Below, piece after piece: positions 32,098 to 41,139 of a stretch of 64,000 nt of DNA. The DNA is from Candidatus Villigracilis affinis (GTDB lineage Bacteria > Chloroflexota > Anaerolineae > Anaerolineales > Villigracilaceae): positions 186,001 through 250,000 of the forward strand of contig JADKEA010000005.1 of assembly GCA_016718275.1 (NCBI GenBank), in the 5' to 3' direction. Both the position numbers and the translations under genes were made by a program. How positions within the stretch are numbered: the first letter of the stretch is position 1; each line of letters opens with the position of its first letter. The notes beneath the pieces are model-generated. The model did no database searches. It was not told where the DNA came from and saw only the letters and a program-made list of their open reading frames with translations.

Positions 32098-32132
32098 AAT
32101 AATCGCCGCCGATGAGGCGGCGATTATTTTTT
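32098..32132 (+). terminator. Terminator inside the oxidase block
   Basis: AATAATCGCCGCC (32098-32110) pairs with GGCGGCGATTATT (32116-32128), followed by more Ts. It separates structural cox genes from the assembly genes. Confidence 0.88.
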
Positions 32133-32202
32133 ATTGGATAAATTCCCCGATTTTTGATATAAGCATGGCAGGCCGGTACACCCGGCTTTGGAGTATTGTT
32201 GC

Positions 32203-32808
32203 ATGGATAAAAAAATTACCTTCGTGGGGCTGATTTCCCTTGCCGTTGTGGCATTGGCAATTGCCTTGAATATGTTCTTTTTTAAGCCTGCCAGTTTTCG
32301 CGGCACGGCATATGCCGATCCGCTCGTGCTGGCTCCCGATTTCACTCTTAAGGAAGCGAATGGCGGCGATTTTCAACTTCAGGCGAATCATGGCAAGATC
32401 GTCCTGTTGTTTTTTGGTTATACCTATTGCCCCGATGTCTGCCCGACCACCCTTGCCGAATTGAAGGTCGTGATGGAAAAGCTGAATGGGCAGGCAGACA
32501 AGGTTCAGGTTGTTTTTGTGTCTGTCGACCCGGGGCGGGATACTTCCGAAGAGATGCAAAAATATACCGAACGCTTTTTCCCGTCGTTTATCGGCTTGAG
32601 CGGCTCAGAAGAGGAGCTTGCGCCGATCTGGGATGACTATGGGGTGTTCAGGGAAGTTGTCGAGCGTACCTCTGAAACGAATTACATTATCAACCATACC
32701 GCCCGTGTGACCCTTATCGATCAGAATGGAAACATGCGCCTTTCCTATGGTTTCCAAACCCCGCCCGAGGACATTGCCCACGATATCGAGATCCTGTTGA
32801 ATCAGTAG
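32203..32808 (+). CDS. SCO1/SenC family copper chaperone
   Basis: This 201-aa protein has one N-terminal membrane anchor and a thioredoxin-like SCO domain with the copper site CPDVC (Cys76, Cys80) and the distant His165 in NYIINHTAR. It delivers copper or reduces CuA thiols in oxidase assembly. The ATG at 32203 has GGAG about 11 nt upstream; an in-frame TTG 15 nt earlier is possible. It begins the second transcript of the oxidase block. Confidence 0.92.
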   Translation: MDKKITFVGLISLAVVALAIALNMFFFKPASFRGTAYADPLVLAPDFTLKEANGGDFQLQANHGKIVLLFFGYTYCPDVCPTTLAELKVVMEKLNGQADKVQVVFVSVDPGRDTSEEMQKYTERFFPSFIGLSGSEEELAPIWDDYGVFREVVERTSETNYIINHTARVTLIDQNGNMRLSYGFQTPPEDIAHDIEILLNQ

Positions 32809-32810
32809 CC

Positions 32811-33326
32811 ATGCAAAAAAATACAACCATAAAACGTATTATCGTGTCCATGCTCATTGGGCTTGTCATTGGCTTGCTGTTAAATGAGGTCACATTTTTT
32901 CTTCTTGGGCTCACAGCCCGCAAGCCCACCGTGGTCAGCATCACCATACCGGATGGTACAGCCGAACTTGTTTCGCGCGGCGAGCAACCACCGACCCTTC
33001 CTGCGGATATGATCTTCGTGGTCGGAGATGTACTCATCATCAAGAACGAAGATTCAGCCGATCATCAGCTTGGCCCGTTATGGATCCCCGCTGGAACTTC
33101 GGGGCATCTTGAGCTGGGTCGGCCTGAAAGCCTGGCGTATGAATGTTCCTTCCAGCCTGGGAACTATGTTGGTTTCGATGTTCGTGAGCCTCTCACGCTT
33201 TCGACACGTATCTATGGCATTCTGTTCGCGGGGCTTCCAATGGGAATGCTGATCGCCCTGTACGCATCCATTTTGCCTGCAAGGAAAAACGCAAAAAATG
33301 ATCCTCAAAAAGATGTTCAGCCGTAA
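32811..33326 (+). CDS. Membrane-anchored degenerate cupredoxin-like protein
   Basis: This 171-aa protein has a membrane helix at each end (about 9-31 and 135-153) and a central beta domain. The centre looks like a cupredoxin: GDVLIIKNEDSADHQLGP with His85, and YECSFQPGNYVGF with Cys112 where a blue-copper Cys-His-Met loop would be. The second His and the Met are missing, so copper binding is uncertain. It starts 2 nt after the SCO gene and overlaps SURF1 by 29 nt. An oxidase assembly role is inferred from position. Confidence 0.72.
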   Translation: MQKNTTIKRIIVSMLIGLVIGLLLNEVTFFLLGLTARKPTVVSITIPDGTAELVSRGEQPPTLPADMIFVVGDVLIIKNEDSADHQLGPLWIPAGTSGHLELGRPESLAYECSFQPGNYVGFDVREPLTLSTRIYGILFAGLPMGMLIALYASILPARKNAKNDPQKDVQP

Positions 33327-34032
33327 ATGGCTTGTTGCAACCTTTCTCGTTTTTTTCGGCACTGCATTTTGCATCCGCCTCGGTATTTGGCAGTTGGATC
33401 GTCTCGAACAGCGCCGCGCTTTTAATTCACAAGTCGAATCCATGCGTGCGGCGGAATTGCTGGATTTGAACACGAACACACCGCAAGATGTCGCTTCCAT
33501 GGAATGGCGCGCCGTGACCGTGACCGGCGAATACGATTTCGAGAATCAGGTCGCCATACGGAATCAGTATATTGGCGATCAATATGGGTATCATCTCATC
33601 ACACCGCTTCTTTACAACGGGACAGCTGTTCTGGTGGATCGCGGCTGGGTCCCAGCGGACGGAAATGCCGCGCCTCAAGACTGGCGTCAATACGATGAAT
33701 TGGGCACTGTCACGGTTACGGGGCAGATCAGGCTTGGGCAGGGCAAACCAGCCATCGGCGGAATCGCAGATGCGCTGCCAGCGGCGGGGACCCGCCTTGC
33801 GGTGTGGAATAATCTCGATGTGAAGAATATGTCGGTACAGTTACCCTATCCGATTCTCGAAGTTTATATTCAACCAAATGTGGATGCTGAGGATGCCGTG
33901 CCGCCCATCCCATATCAACCAATAATTGAGTTGACCGAAGGCTCACACTTCGGTTATGCTTTGCAGTGGTTTGCGTTCGCAACCATTCTATTTGCAGGAT
34001 ATCCATTTTATTTGCGAAAACAGGATCAGTAG
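33298..34032 (+). CDS. SURF1 family oxidase assembly protein
   Basis: This 244-aa protein has the two-helix SURF1 layout: an N-terminal helix with the conserved RLGIWQLDRLEQR turn, an extracytoplasmic domain with NQVAIRNQY and GTAVLVDRGWVP, and a C-terminal helix HFGYALQWFAFATILF. SURF1 helps insert haem a into subunit I. It overlaps the preceding cupredoxin-like gene by 29 nt in another frame, a sign of coupling. Confidence 0.92.
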   Translation: MILKKMFSRKWLVATFLVFFGTAFCIRLGIWQLDRLEQRRAFNSQVESMRAAELLDLNTNTPQDVASMEWRAVTVTGEYDFENQVAIRNQYIGDQYGYHLITPLLYNGTAVLVDRGWVPADGNAAPQDWRQYDELGTVTVTGQIRLGQGKPAIGGIADALPAAGTRLAVWNNLDVKNMSVQLPYPILEVYIQPNVDAEDAVPPIPYQPIIELTEGSHFGYALQWFAFATILFAGYPFYLRKQDQ

Positions 34033-34034
34033 GC

Positions 34035-35351
34035 ATGAAGTATTCTCTTCGTTCGTCTTTTGCGCGTTTGACATTGATATTGTTCGTCGTTGTTTTCTTG
34101 CTGACCGTTGTCGGGCGCATTGTCACCGTGACGGGTGCCTGGGCGTTCTGCCTTGGCTGGCCTTTGTGCGTGCCTTCCGAACCGCTGGGTTATTTGAAGC
34201 TTGCCCACCTTGCATTGGTGGGCGTGGCAATGTTGTTGATGGTATGGCTGCTGCGAAAAGCGTGGCGTGAACAACGTGACCAGAACGTGCTTTTGCCGTT
34301 GACAACCGTGACAGGCGTGTTATTTTTCGGGCAGGCTTTGATCGGTGCGGTCGAGGTCACTCGCTCCTATCCTGTGCACCTGGTCGTCTTGCATGCTCTG
34401 ACCGCTGTCGCCTTGTGGATATCGTTGGGCTCACTGGTGTACCTTTCCGGGGTACTTGCTGTTGATACGAATGTGGTTGTGAAATTCGATTATCGCCAGC
34501 GAGCGAAGGATTTTTTCATTCTTTCCAAACCCATCATTGTTCTGCTGCTGTTGGTAACCACTTACAGTGGCTTGGTGGCTGGTTCGCAGGCCTGGCCTTC
34601 CGCTTCGCTCACATTTTGGACCCTGTTGGGTGGCACGCTGGCCGCTGCGGGCTCCAGCGCGTTGAATCAGTATATTGACCGCGAATTGGATAAGAACATG
34701 CAGCGCACAGCCAAGCGGCCTCTCGCTGATGGGCGTTTGACAGCAGCGGAGGGTTTGTCTTACGGTCTTGCGCTGTGTTTGACCAGTTACTATGTGATGG
34801 CTGGTTTCGTGAATTTACTGGCGGCTTTGTTATCTCTCACGGGAATCTTCTATTACGTTTTCTTTTACAGCGTCTGGCTGAAGAAGGCGACCGTGCAGAA
34901 TATTGTGATTGGCGGCGGGGCGGGGGCCATTCCGCCGATGGTGGGCTGGGCGGCAGCGACAGGGAATCTCGGCCTCGCGGCGTGGATCCTGTTTGCCATC
35001 GTGTTCATGTGGACACCTCCGCATTTTTGGGCTCTGGCCATTGTCCGCATGAAGGATTACGAGAAGGCGGGTGTGCCAATGATGCCCGTGGTTCATGGTG
35101 AGGAAAAGACGCGCAAGCATATCCTGATCTATACCGTTGAATTGATCGCGGTTACGCTGTTGCTCCCAATTTTCAATCTTGCGGGGATGGTGTATGCGGT
35201 TTCGGCAGTTGTGCTGGGTGGCTTCCTGCTATATGCTGCGTGGAGGGTTTTCAAGGTCGGCGGGAACAAGGTGGCGTGGACGATGTATCGCTGGTCGAGC
35301 ATGTACCTGGCGTTCATCTTTTTAGCATTGATGATCGACGCAGTTGTGTAG
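34035..35351 (+). CDS. ctaB: Half-size haem A synthase (CtaA) fused to haem O synthase (CtaB)
   Basis: This 438-aa protein has an N-terminal four-helix CtaA half (about residues 1-143) with the cysteine pair Cys39/Cys45 (TGAWAFCLGWPLC), His58 and His115/His120. It continues into a full farnesyltransferase (about 155-438) with the Asp-rich NQYIDRELDKNMQRTAKRPL and TPPHFWALAIVRMKDY motifs. CtaB makes haem O from haem B and farnesyl diphosphate; CtaA oxidises it to haem A. Classical bacterial CtaA has eight helices, so this is a compact form. It starts 2 nt after SURF1. Confidence 0.9.
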   Translation: MKYSLRSSFARLTLILFVVVFLLTVVGRIVTVTGAWAFCLGWPLCVPSEPLGYLKLAHLALVGVAMLLMVWLLRKAWREQRDQNVLLPLTTVTGVLFFGQALIGAVEVTRSYPVHLVVLHALTAVALWISLGSLVYLSGVLAVDTNVVVKFDYRQRAKDFFILSKPIIVLLLLVTTYSGLVAGSQAWPSASLTFWTLLGGTLAAAGSSALNQYIDRELDKNMQRTAKRPLADGRLTAAEGLSYGLALCLTSYYVMAGFVNLLAALLSLTGIFYYVFFYSVWLKKATVQNIVIGGGAGAIPPMVGWAAATGNLGLAAWILFAIVFMWTPPHFWALAIVRMKDYEKAGVPMMPVVHGEEKTRKHILIYTVELIAVTLLLPIFNLAGMVYAVSAVVLGGFLLYAAWRVFKVGGNKVAWTMYRWSSMYLAFIFLALMIDAVV

Positions 35352-35385
35352 AAAAAATCCTCCGAACTCTCGGAGGATTTTTTTT
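35352..35385 (+). terminator. Terminator after the oxidase block
   Basis: TCCTCCGA (35358-35365) pairs with TCGGAGGA (35370-35377) around ACTC, with six As before and eight Ts after. Confidence 0.9.
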
Positions 35386-35486
35386 CTAGCCTTCTCAATT
35401 TTCAGTGAATTCAAGCTTGAGGTTTCATCAAGATACTCAAAGCCACTAGGCATTTTGAATGCCAGTTTGATGCTTTCATAAGCTGT

Positions 35487-37028
35487 TCATTCGGTTTGAT
35501 AGATCTTCACAGAATCGGTCGAGTAGACCAGCGAAAAATCACTGCTGTTGTTGAGTGAATCGATCAATGGGCTTTGTCCGCCTGCCACAGATAACATGAT
35601 GTAGTCGTAGTCATCGGGGAGATTGCTTTGTAGTTTGTAAACACAATCCATGTTTGAGTAAATACACTGTTGAACGGCTGCGATCGTATCGTATTGGTTG
35701 ACGTAGCTTTCTTTTCCGCTCAACCATTCGGTGCCTTGAATGGTTGCAATGCTTTGCCGTTCTGCCAGGGCAGGAAACCATTCCGTCAGCGGGGAATGCA
35801 GAGGGTTGCTCTCCTGATCCAAAACCAAAAAACGATCTGCTGAATTTGTGTTCAATGAAATCCATTCGATTGCCTGCCGCTCTTCAGGATTCAATACTTG
35901 ATGTGAAAGTGTGTCTGAAACTTGAAAAGCATTGTACGTAAAAAGAAGGATGAAGAAACCGAAGAAAAACCGTCCGCTGTTAAATTTGAGCGCGTCCATC
36001 CAATCGTTTGACGGGATGTTTTCAGGAACGAGACGCGATGCAATTCCATCTGAAAGCACGGTTGCGGCCATGATGGAAAATGGAAAAATGGAGGCTGCGA
36101 TTCCGCCGCGCGGTTCAACGAACAAACAAAGGAATACCCACACGATCGGAAAATAATCCTTTTTTGCAGCGTGCATGAACAATCCGCACAGCCCGAATAC
36201 CGCGATCACGGGTGTGTATTCATCGGTGAATGAAAGCGTGAAGAACACGGTCCAAAATTTGAGCCGCGAATAGGTGCCTTGTCCTGCATTGAGCAGCGTG
36301 CCGACCCCGTGCTCTTGAATGATATTAATCCACCAGGGAGATGTCAGCAAAAGGACACCCGCTGCGACGATCACTGAATACAAAATTCCCTGCCTGTCTC
36401 TGCCGAAAAAATACCAGAGAACGACAGATACCACAGCAGATTGCACCGCCCATGCAGGATGACTCAACACGACTCCCGCCGCGCTGAAAACTGCTGCTAC
36501 AACCCAAAATCTTGATCTGCGCCGATACATTTGGTAAACGCACAAAACAGTTGTTGTGAACAATAAGGTTCCAAGCGAGCGCGTCAACCCGCCTCCGACG
36601 ATATTCCACCAGTAGGAGTTTGGTGTGAGTGTGAAGATCAAAGTGGCAAGCGCTGCTTTTGGTCCTGAATCAAGGATATTCTTTGAAAGCAAATAAAAAA
36701 GTGGAATATTCAAAACGGTAATGCTGACAGGCAGCCAGCGTAGGATATCCAAAACTGAAATATTGGTTAGCAGGTTGAGCAGACCCGCCAGATAAAACCC
36801 CAGTGGCGGATAGGCAAACGGGATATTTGCCTGATTGTAGGAAGTGAACGCGGGCAGTGTGAAATTTGATGCCCGTAGATCCATGATCATGGAATAGAAC
36901 ATCCCGCCATCTACCAGCGGGAAATCTGTTTTGAAAAGGGGGTAGAGCCGCACCGCCAGCCCGAAGACGAAGGCAAGCAGCAGGAAAAAGGTTGTGACAT
37001 CTTTGGCGTGCGATTGTACGTTTTTCAT
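35487..37028 (-). CDS. GT-C-like polytopic membrane glycosyltransferase candidate
   Basis: This 513-aa protein has about 11 membrane helices and a C-terminal extracytoplasmic domain. An acidic residue in the first loop (KTDFPLVDGGMFY) and the repeated loops are typical of GT-C/PMT-like enzymes that use polyprenyl-phosphate sugars. I cannot assign the sugar or target. ATG at 37028 forms an ATGA overlap with the upstream gene. It is the last gene of a three-gene operon. Confidence 0.72.
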   Translation of the reverse strand: MKNVQSHAKDVTTFFLLLAFVFGLAVRLYPLFKTDFPLVDGGMFYSMIMDLRASNFTLPAFTSYNQANIPFAYPPLGFYLAGLLNLLTNISVLDILRWLPVSITVLNIPLFYLLSKNILDSGPKAALATLIFTLTPNSYWWNIVGGGLTRSLGTLLFTTTVLCVYQMYRRRSRFWVVAAVFSAAGVVLSHPAWAVQSAVVSVVLWYFFGRDRQGILYSVIVAAGVLLLTSPWWINIIQEHGVGTLLNAGQGTYSRLKFWTVFFTLSFTDEYTPVIAVFGLCGLFMHAAKKDYFPIVWVFLCLFVEPRGGIAASIFPFSIMAATVLSDGIASRLVPENIPSNDWMDALKFNSGRFFFGFFILLFTYNAFQVSDTLSHQVLNPEERQAIEWISLNTNSADRFLVLDQESNPLHSPLTEWFPALAERQSIATIQGTEWLSGKESYVNQYDTIAAVQQCIYSNMDCVYKLQSNLPDDYDYIMLSVAGGQSPLIDSLNNSSDFSLVYSTDSVKIYQTE

Positions 37029-38479
37029 TGCCTTCTTTGGTAGATCACGATTTTGGAATCGCCGTAGACCATTTCCCATTGTTGCGGATCAAGTTTCCCC
37101 AGCAGTGCCTGATAAGGTTCCAGATAAATCAGGTTGATCTGATGCGATTCCAGGAGCGCGAGTCCCTTTTCCGTCCCTTCGGAGATATCAACCCACTCTT
37201 GAATCATCTCATTGCCGTACAGGTCTGCGCGCCCATCGATGAAAACGGGATACTCGCGCAGTTCCCAGGTCAGATATCCGCCCCAATTGTAGGAGTTGAA
37301 AATGGGTCCGCGCGGCTGATTCTGCTTGATCCATGCAGTTGCTTGCGCAGGGACTTCCTTTGCGATGCTCTCGGGTATTGAAACCGCCCAGGCGTATCCC
37401 AGAAGCAGAACCACAAATAAGCCAGTCAGCGAATTATTGATCACTGCCGCGACCTTTGGTGGAAGTTGTTTTTCAGATGTTTGTTTGGAGAAACGCTCCA
37501 AAAAGGTTTTTACCTCTGGCGCAGCGGCAAGGTTTGCAAGTGCTGGCGAAAGGAATTTTTCCACGATGGGTAATATGATGATGGTGTATGCCACGAGATT
37601 GCGCTGGGCGAAGAAGAACAAATAGGCAAATCCAAGCCCCTTGAAAAGGTCGGTGAAGGAAATCCGCTTTTCGGCGAAGGCCAGACCAAATATCAGCAGG
37701 AATAACAGCCACAGCATCGGGTGCGCGTAAAGTTGGTGAAAGTCTGGTGAGAGCCACTCTTGAATTGCAAGTGAGACATCCACTTGTTGAAAGGGAAGTT
37801 TCCACAACTCAAATCCGTTTGGGTTGATGGAGACTGCGAGAAGCCCTATTGCGCTCCAGCCTCCCAAAGAGCCGATTTCCCTGTAACTTAATTTGGGTTG
37901 ATTCCCCAGCAGGTTGTTGAAGGTTTCACCAGCAAGGGTGGCCAGTAAAAGCAGTGCGCCCCAGATAAATCCGCCGTGCAGATTGCCCCACAGCGCAAAA
38001 AGAATGACCAGGGCCCAAAGCGGCTGTCTCTTGAAATTGATGTGCTGATTTAAAAAAGAATCCAGCCATGCAAGCAGGAGAAAGGACAGTAGCTGCGGAC
38101 GGGGAGTCCAGTTTGCGATCATCCCCATCATCGCGAGAATGACCAGCAGTCCGCGCAGAATGATCGTGCCTGTCATCTGCTTGAAGACGATCCAAAGCAC
38201 AGCCGCTGCCAGAAGAGACACAGTCATTGTGATGGCAAAAAATCCGCCGACCTTCCATAAGCCGTAGAGTGCGAGATCTGAGATCCAGAACGCGTTGACC
38301 CAATCTTCGCCATATTTGGTGTACGAGAATTGGTCGGTGAGGAGGATTTTTCCTTGATGCCACATTTCATCGCCAGCGCGCAAGTGCCACCACATGTCAT
38401 TATCCACGGGCGGGTTGATGGCGATGACGGCGACCAAAAGAAAAACGATGGTGATAAAGAAACGGTTGGATTGTGTCAT
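37025..38479 (-). CDS. Polytopic membrane protein, GT-C-like
   Basis: This 484-aa protein has about 10 helices. The first loop reads NPPVDNDMWWHLRAGDEMW, an acidic pair followed by WWHL that is common in predicted membrane glycosyltransferases and oligosaccharide-linked proteins. The C-terminal region (YLTWELREYPVFIDGRADLYG) resembles the soluble tail of such proteins. ATG at 38479 overlaps the upstream gene by 4 nt; an upstream ATG at 38509 is not needed. Function is inferred only. Confidence 0.7.
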   Translation of the reverse strand: MTQSNRFFITIVFLLVAVIAINPPVDNDMWWHLRAGDEMWHQGKILLTDQFSYTKYGEDWVNAFWISDLALYGLWKVGGFFAITMTVSLLAAAVLWIVFKQMTGTIILRGLLVILAMMGMIANWTPRPQLLSFLLLAWLDSFLNQHINFKRQPLWALVILFALWGNLHGGFIWGALLLLATLAGETFNNLLGNQPKLSYREIGSLGGWSAIGLLAVSINPNGFELWKLPFQQVDVSLAIQEWLSPDFHQLYAHPMLWLLFLLIFGLAFAEKRISFTDLFKGLGFAYLFFFAQRNLVAYTIIILPIVEKFLSPALANLAAAPEVKTFLERFSKQTSEKQLPPKVAAVINNSLTGLFVVLLLGYAWAVSIPESIAKEVPAQATAWIKQNQPRGPIFNSYNWGGYLTWELREYPVFIDGRADLYGNEMIQEWVDISEGTEKGLALLESHQINLIYLEPYQALLGKLDPQQWEMVYGDSKIVIYQRRQ

Positions 38480-39675
38480 GGGTTTGTGGGATTGACTTGA
38501 TATTTCCATATGGCAAAAAGCAGGCCGAACATAAGCACATACGGAATGGTGTGTGTCAATAGCGGAGAATAATAACTGAATAAAAGCAGAAGCGATATGG
38601 ACAAGGGAATCAAAACAATATTTTTGGCAGGTAGAGAATCTCTTTTTAACAAGATGAGCATCAGCACCACGATTGGTGCGATGAGCAGAATTAGATCCTG
38701 GGCATGGGAATGGGGCGAAAAAAGGATTGCAGCTACGGCGGTGAGGCTGATTTCATTTTCCGAAAGGTTCACGCTATTTCGCCAGAAATAAATGCTCATG
38801 GATAATAAGGCAAGCCCATAGAATATCCACCCTATAGTTCTGATCAATGCGGAGGATAGAAACGGAAAGAGCCTTCGTAAAAGTCCGATGAGATTGATCA
38901 TGTTCTCTTCATTGGTCCTGAAGCCTTCTCCGCTGCCACTAACAGCAAGGATGTTGATGAAGCCCTTCATACCGCTGAAGCCTGTATAAAAAAGGCTGAA
39001 CAGCGCCAGCGCGAAAGCAGAGAGAACGAACCATTTCAACACAGTGTGTCGCTGAAAAATGAAGGGGAGTAGTAAAAATATTGCAAAGTGCGGCCGAATG
39101 GTGCAGAGCGCGAGTCCCAGCCCCGCTGCCCAGTCCTTTTTTCGAAAAATGCCCCAGATCAGCAGGGACAGACCTAAGAACATGATGGCGTTATCTTGTC
39201 CCAAAAGAATGCTTTGAAATACTGGGAAAAACAAAAGGATGCCGATGGCAAGGATCAGATTTTGATTGCGCGGAAGATGCTCCCTGGTCAATGCTGTAAG
39301 GAAGGGAATGCCTGCCGCAAAGGCAAGGCTCATCAATAATGTCCATCTTTGAAACGAGATCAGGTAATCGGTTGTTGTTGCAAGTTGAGCAAGCGGAATC
39401 ACAAAAGGCGGGTGAATGTAGGGAAAGGTTTCCTGCAATTCGATCTCACGATTGACGACCCCCTCCTGATATTTTTTTTGCAAATTCAAGTTGTATGCTT
39501 GTGCTGCCCCTTCATTATCGGCAATACGCCCCGCTGCGTAGAATGCGATAAAGTCCGCACCTGTGTATTGGACGGGGTCTGCAAGCATCTTCATCCAGAG
39601 CAGGGGATAAACCAGCGCCAGCGAAATGATCATGACGATGATGGCTGTTCGTGAAAGATCGATTCTGATTTTCAT
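38476..39675 (-). CDS. GT87 (DUF2029) family membrane glycosyltransferase
   Basis: This 399-aa protein has the DUF2029/GT87 opening TGADFIAFYAAGRIADNEGAAQAYN and about 10 helices. GT87 members are polyprenol-phosphate mannosyl/arabinosyl-type transferases in envelope glycan synthesis. It is the first gene of the operon with the two GT-C-like genes, suggesting one envelope-glycan or lipoglycan job. TACAAT on the minus strand lies about 30 nt upstream. Confidence 0.82.
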   Translation of the reverse strand: MKIRIDLSRTAIIVMIISLALVYPLLWMKMLADPVQYTGADFIAFYAAGRIADNEGAAQAYNLNLQKKYQEGVVNREIELQETFPYIHPPFVIPLAQLATTTDYLISFQRWTLLMSLAFAAGIPFLTALTREHLPRNQNLILAIGILLFFPVFQSILLGQDNAIMFLGLSLLIWGIFRKKDWAAGLGLALCTIRPHFAIFLLLPFIFQRHTVLKWFVLSAFALALFSLFYTGFSGMKGFINILAVSGSGEGFRTNEENMINLIGLLRRLFPFLSSALIRTIGWIFYGLALLSMSIYFWRNSVNLSENEISLTAVAAILFSPHSHAQDLILLIAPIVVLMLILLKRDSLPAKNIVLIPLSISLLLLFSYYSPLLTHTIPYVLMFGLLFAIWKYQVNPTNP

Positions 39676-39717
39676 ATCTGCAGATGCCCGAGTTTTGGTA
39701 TTGTAGCAGATAATATA

Positions 39718-39743
39718 AAAGCCCTTGATCTCTCAAGGGCTTT
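39718..39743 (-). terminator. Terminator after the sigma factor gene
   Basis: AAAGCCCTTGA (39718-39728) pairs with TCAAGGGCTTT (39733-39743) around TCTC, just after the sigma factor stop at 39749. Confidence 0.85.
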
Positions 39744-39748
39744 GTAAT

Positions 39749-40963
39749 TTATTCGCCTAAATAGTCGCGCAGTTTCCTGCGGATGGATGGGTGACGCAAG
39801 CGGCTCAGTGCCTGCGCTTCGATCTGCCTCACACGCTCGCGGGTGACGCCCATTTTGCGTCCCACTTCTTCGAGGGTGTAAGCCTGCCCATCAAGCAGAC
39901 CGTAGCGCAATTGCAAAATACGCACTTCGCGCGGGGGCAATCCGTTCAACACTTCGCCGAGATGTTCGCGGAGCAGGTTGTAGGTCGCGGTTTCGTCGGG
40001 CGGGGGAGCCTCATCGTCTTCGATGAAGTCACCGAGCACCGAATCTTCCTCGTCATCCGTCGGGGTTTCCAACGAGAGCGGACGACGCGCCACCTGAATC
40101 ATATTTTCAACCTTCTTGGGCGGCACATCCAGAGCGACGGCAAGTTCATCCACGCTTGGTTCGCGCCCAAGGCGCTGGGTAAGCTGATGCTGTACGCGCA
40201 GGAGTTTGTTGATCTGGTCGCCCATATGCACAGGCACGCGGATGGTGCGTCCCTGATCGGCAATGGCGCGTGTCACAGCCTGACGGATCCACCATGTTGC
40301 ATAAGTGGAAAATTTGTGTCCGCGGCGATAGTCAAACTTCTTTGTCGCGCGGATCAAGCCAATGTTGCCTTCCTGGATCAGGTCAAGGAAGGGAACGCCG
40401 CGTCCCATGTATTTCTTGGCCACAGAGATCACCAAACGTGAATTCGCGGTGATGAGGTGTTCACGGCCAGCCCAGCCATCCTCGATGGAATGGCGAAGTT
40501 CAAGGCGACGCTTGCTGGTGACGCTGCCGTGGGCAAGTTCCTCACGGGCAGAACGGCCACGCTCGATGCGCTGGGCCAGTTGCACTTCCTCAACCGCGGT
40601 CAATAATGGTACGCGGCTGACCTCTTTGAGGTACAAGCCGATCGTATCATCGGTATCGATGTTGGCCAGATAATCATCGAGGGAAGGATCAGGTAGATCC
40701 TCTGGTTCAGTTGTCTGTTCAACTGCGGCTAGTTCGTCTTCGGTAGGCTCGGGAGTGATGGTATCTTCCATAAATGGAATGCCAGCGCTCAAGAGGGCTG
40801 AAAAGGCTTCTTCGAGTTGCTCCACATCCTGCTCGGCTTCGGGGAAGAAATGCAGGATATCGTCCAGCGTTACGTATGATTTTTGGCGGCCCAGTTCAAC
40901 GAGTCGTGCAATAGCTGAAAATTCTTCTTCGTCGTCAACGATCAATATTTTCTCTACATCCAT
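39749..40963 (-). CDS. rpoD: RNA polymerase principal sigma factor (RpoD/SigA)
   Basis: This 404-aa sigma-70 factor has a region 1.1-like N-terminus, region 1.2 (DDTIGLYLKEVSRVPLLT), region 2 with the -10 melting motif YATWWIRQAVTRAIADQ, region 3, and region 4 with the helix-turn-helix TLEEVGRKMGVTRERVRQIE. The whole length and the conserved region 2/4 mark a housekeeping factor, not an ECF factor. It is monocistronic, with its own terminator. Confidence 0.95.
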   Translation of the reverse strand: MDVEKILIVDDEEEFSAIARLVELGRQKSYVTLDDILHFFPEAEQDVEQLEEAFSALLSAGIPFMEDTITPEPTEDELAAVEQTTEPEDLPDPSLDDYLANIDTDDTIGLYLKEVSRVPLLTAVEEVQLAQRIERGRSAREELAHGSVTSKRRLELRHSIEDGWAGREHLITANSRLVISVAKKYMGRGVPFLDLIQEGNIGLIRATKKFDYRRGHKFSTYATWWIRQAVTRAIADQGRTIRVPVHMGDQINKLLRVQHQLTQRLGREPSVDELAVALDVPPKKVENMIQVARRPLSLETPTDDEEDSVLGDFIEDDEAPPPDETATYNLLREHLGEVLNGLPPREVRILQLRYGLLDGQAYTLEEVGRKMGVTRERVRQIEAQALSRLRHPSIRRKLRDYLGE

Positions 40964-41080
40964 TTACATATCCAACTTTCAAAATATATTTGTCAGCAAA
41001 CTGCTAAATCAGAATACACTTTTTTAGCGTGAAAATCAATACCCGCCCACTTTTCAGATGCTTTGCAATGCTTTTGTATT

Positions 41081-41111
41081 ACGAACGTCCGGAGCCAATC
41101 CGGACGTTCGT
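41081..41111 (-). terminator. Perfect 13-bp hairpin after the ABC/GldG operon
   Basis: ACGAACGTCCGGA (41081-41093) and TCCGGACGTTCGT (41099-41111) pair perfectly around 5 nt, about 30 nt past the DUF4340 stop. No long T-run follows. Confidence 0.65.
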
Positions 41112-41139
41112 ATTATTCACAACAGAGTTATTAAACCCA

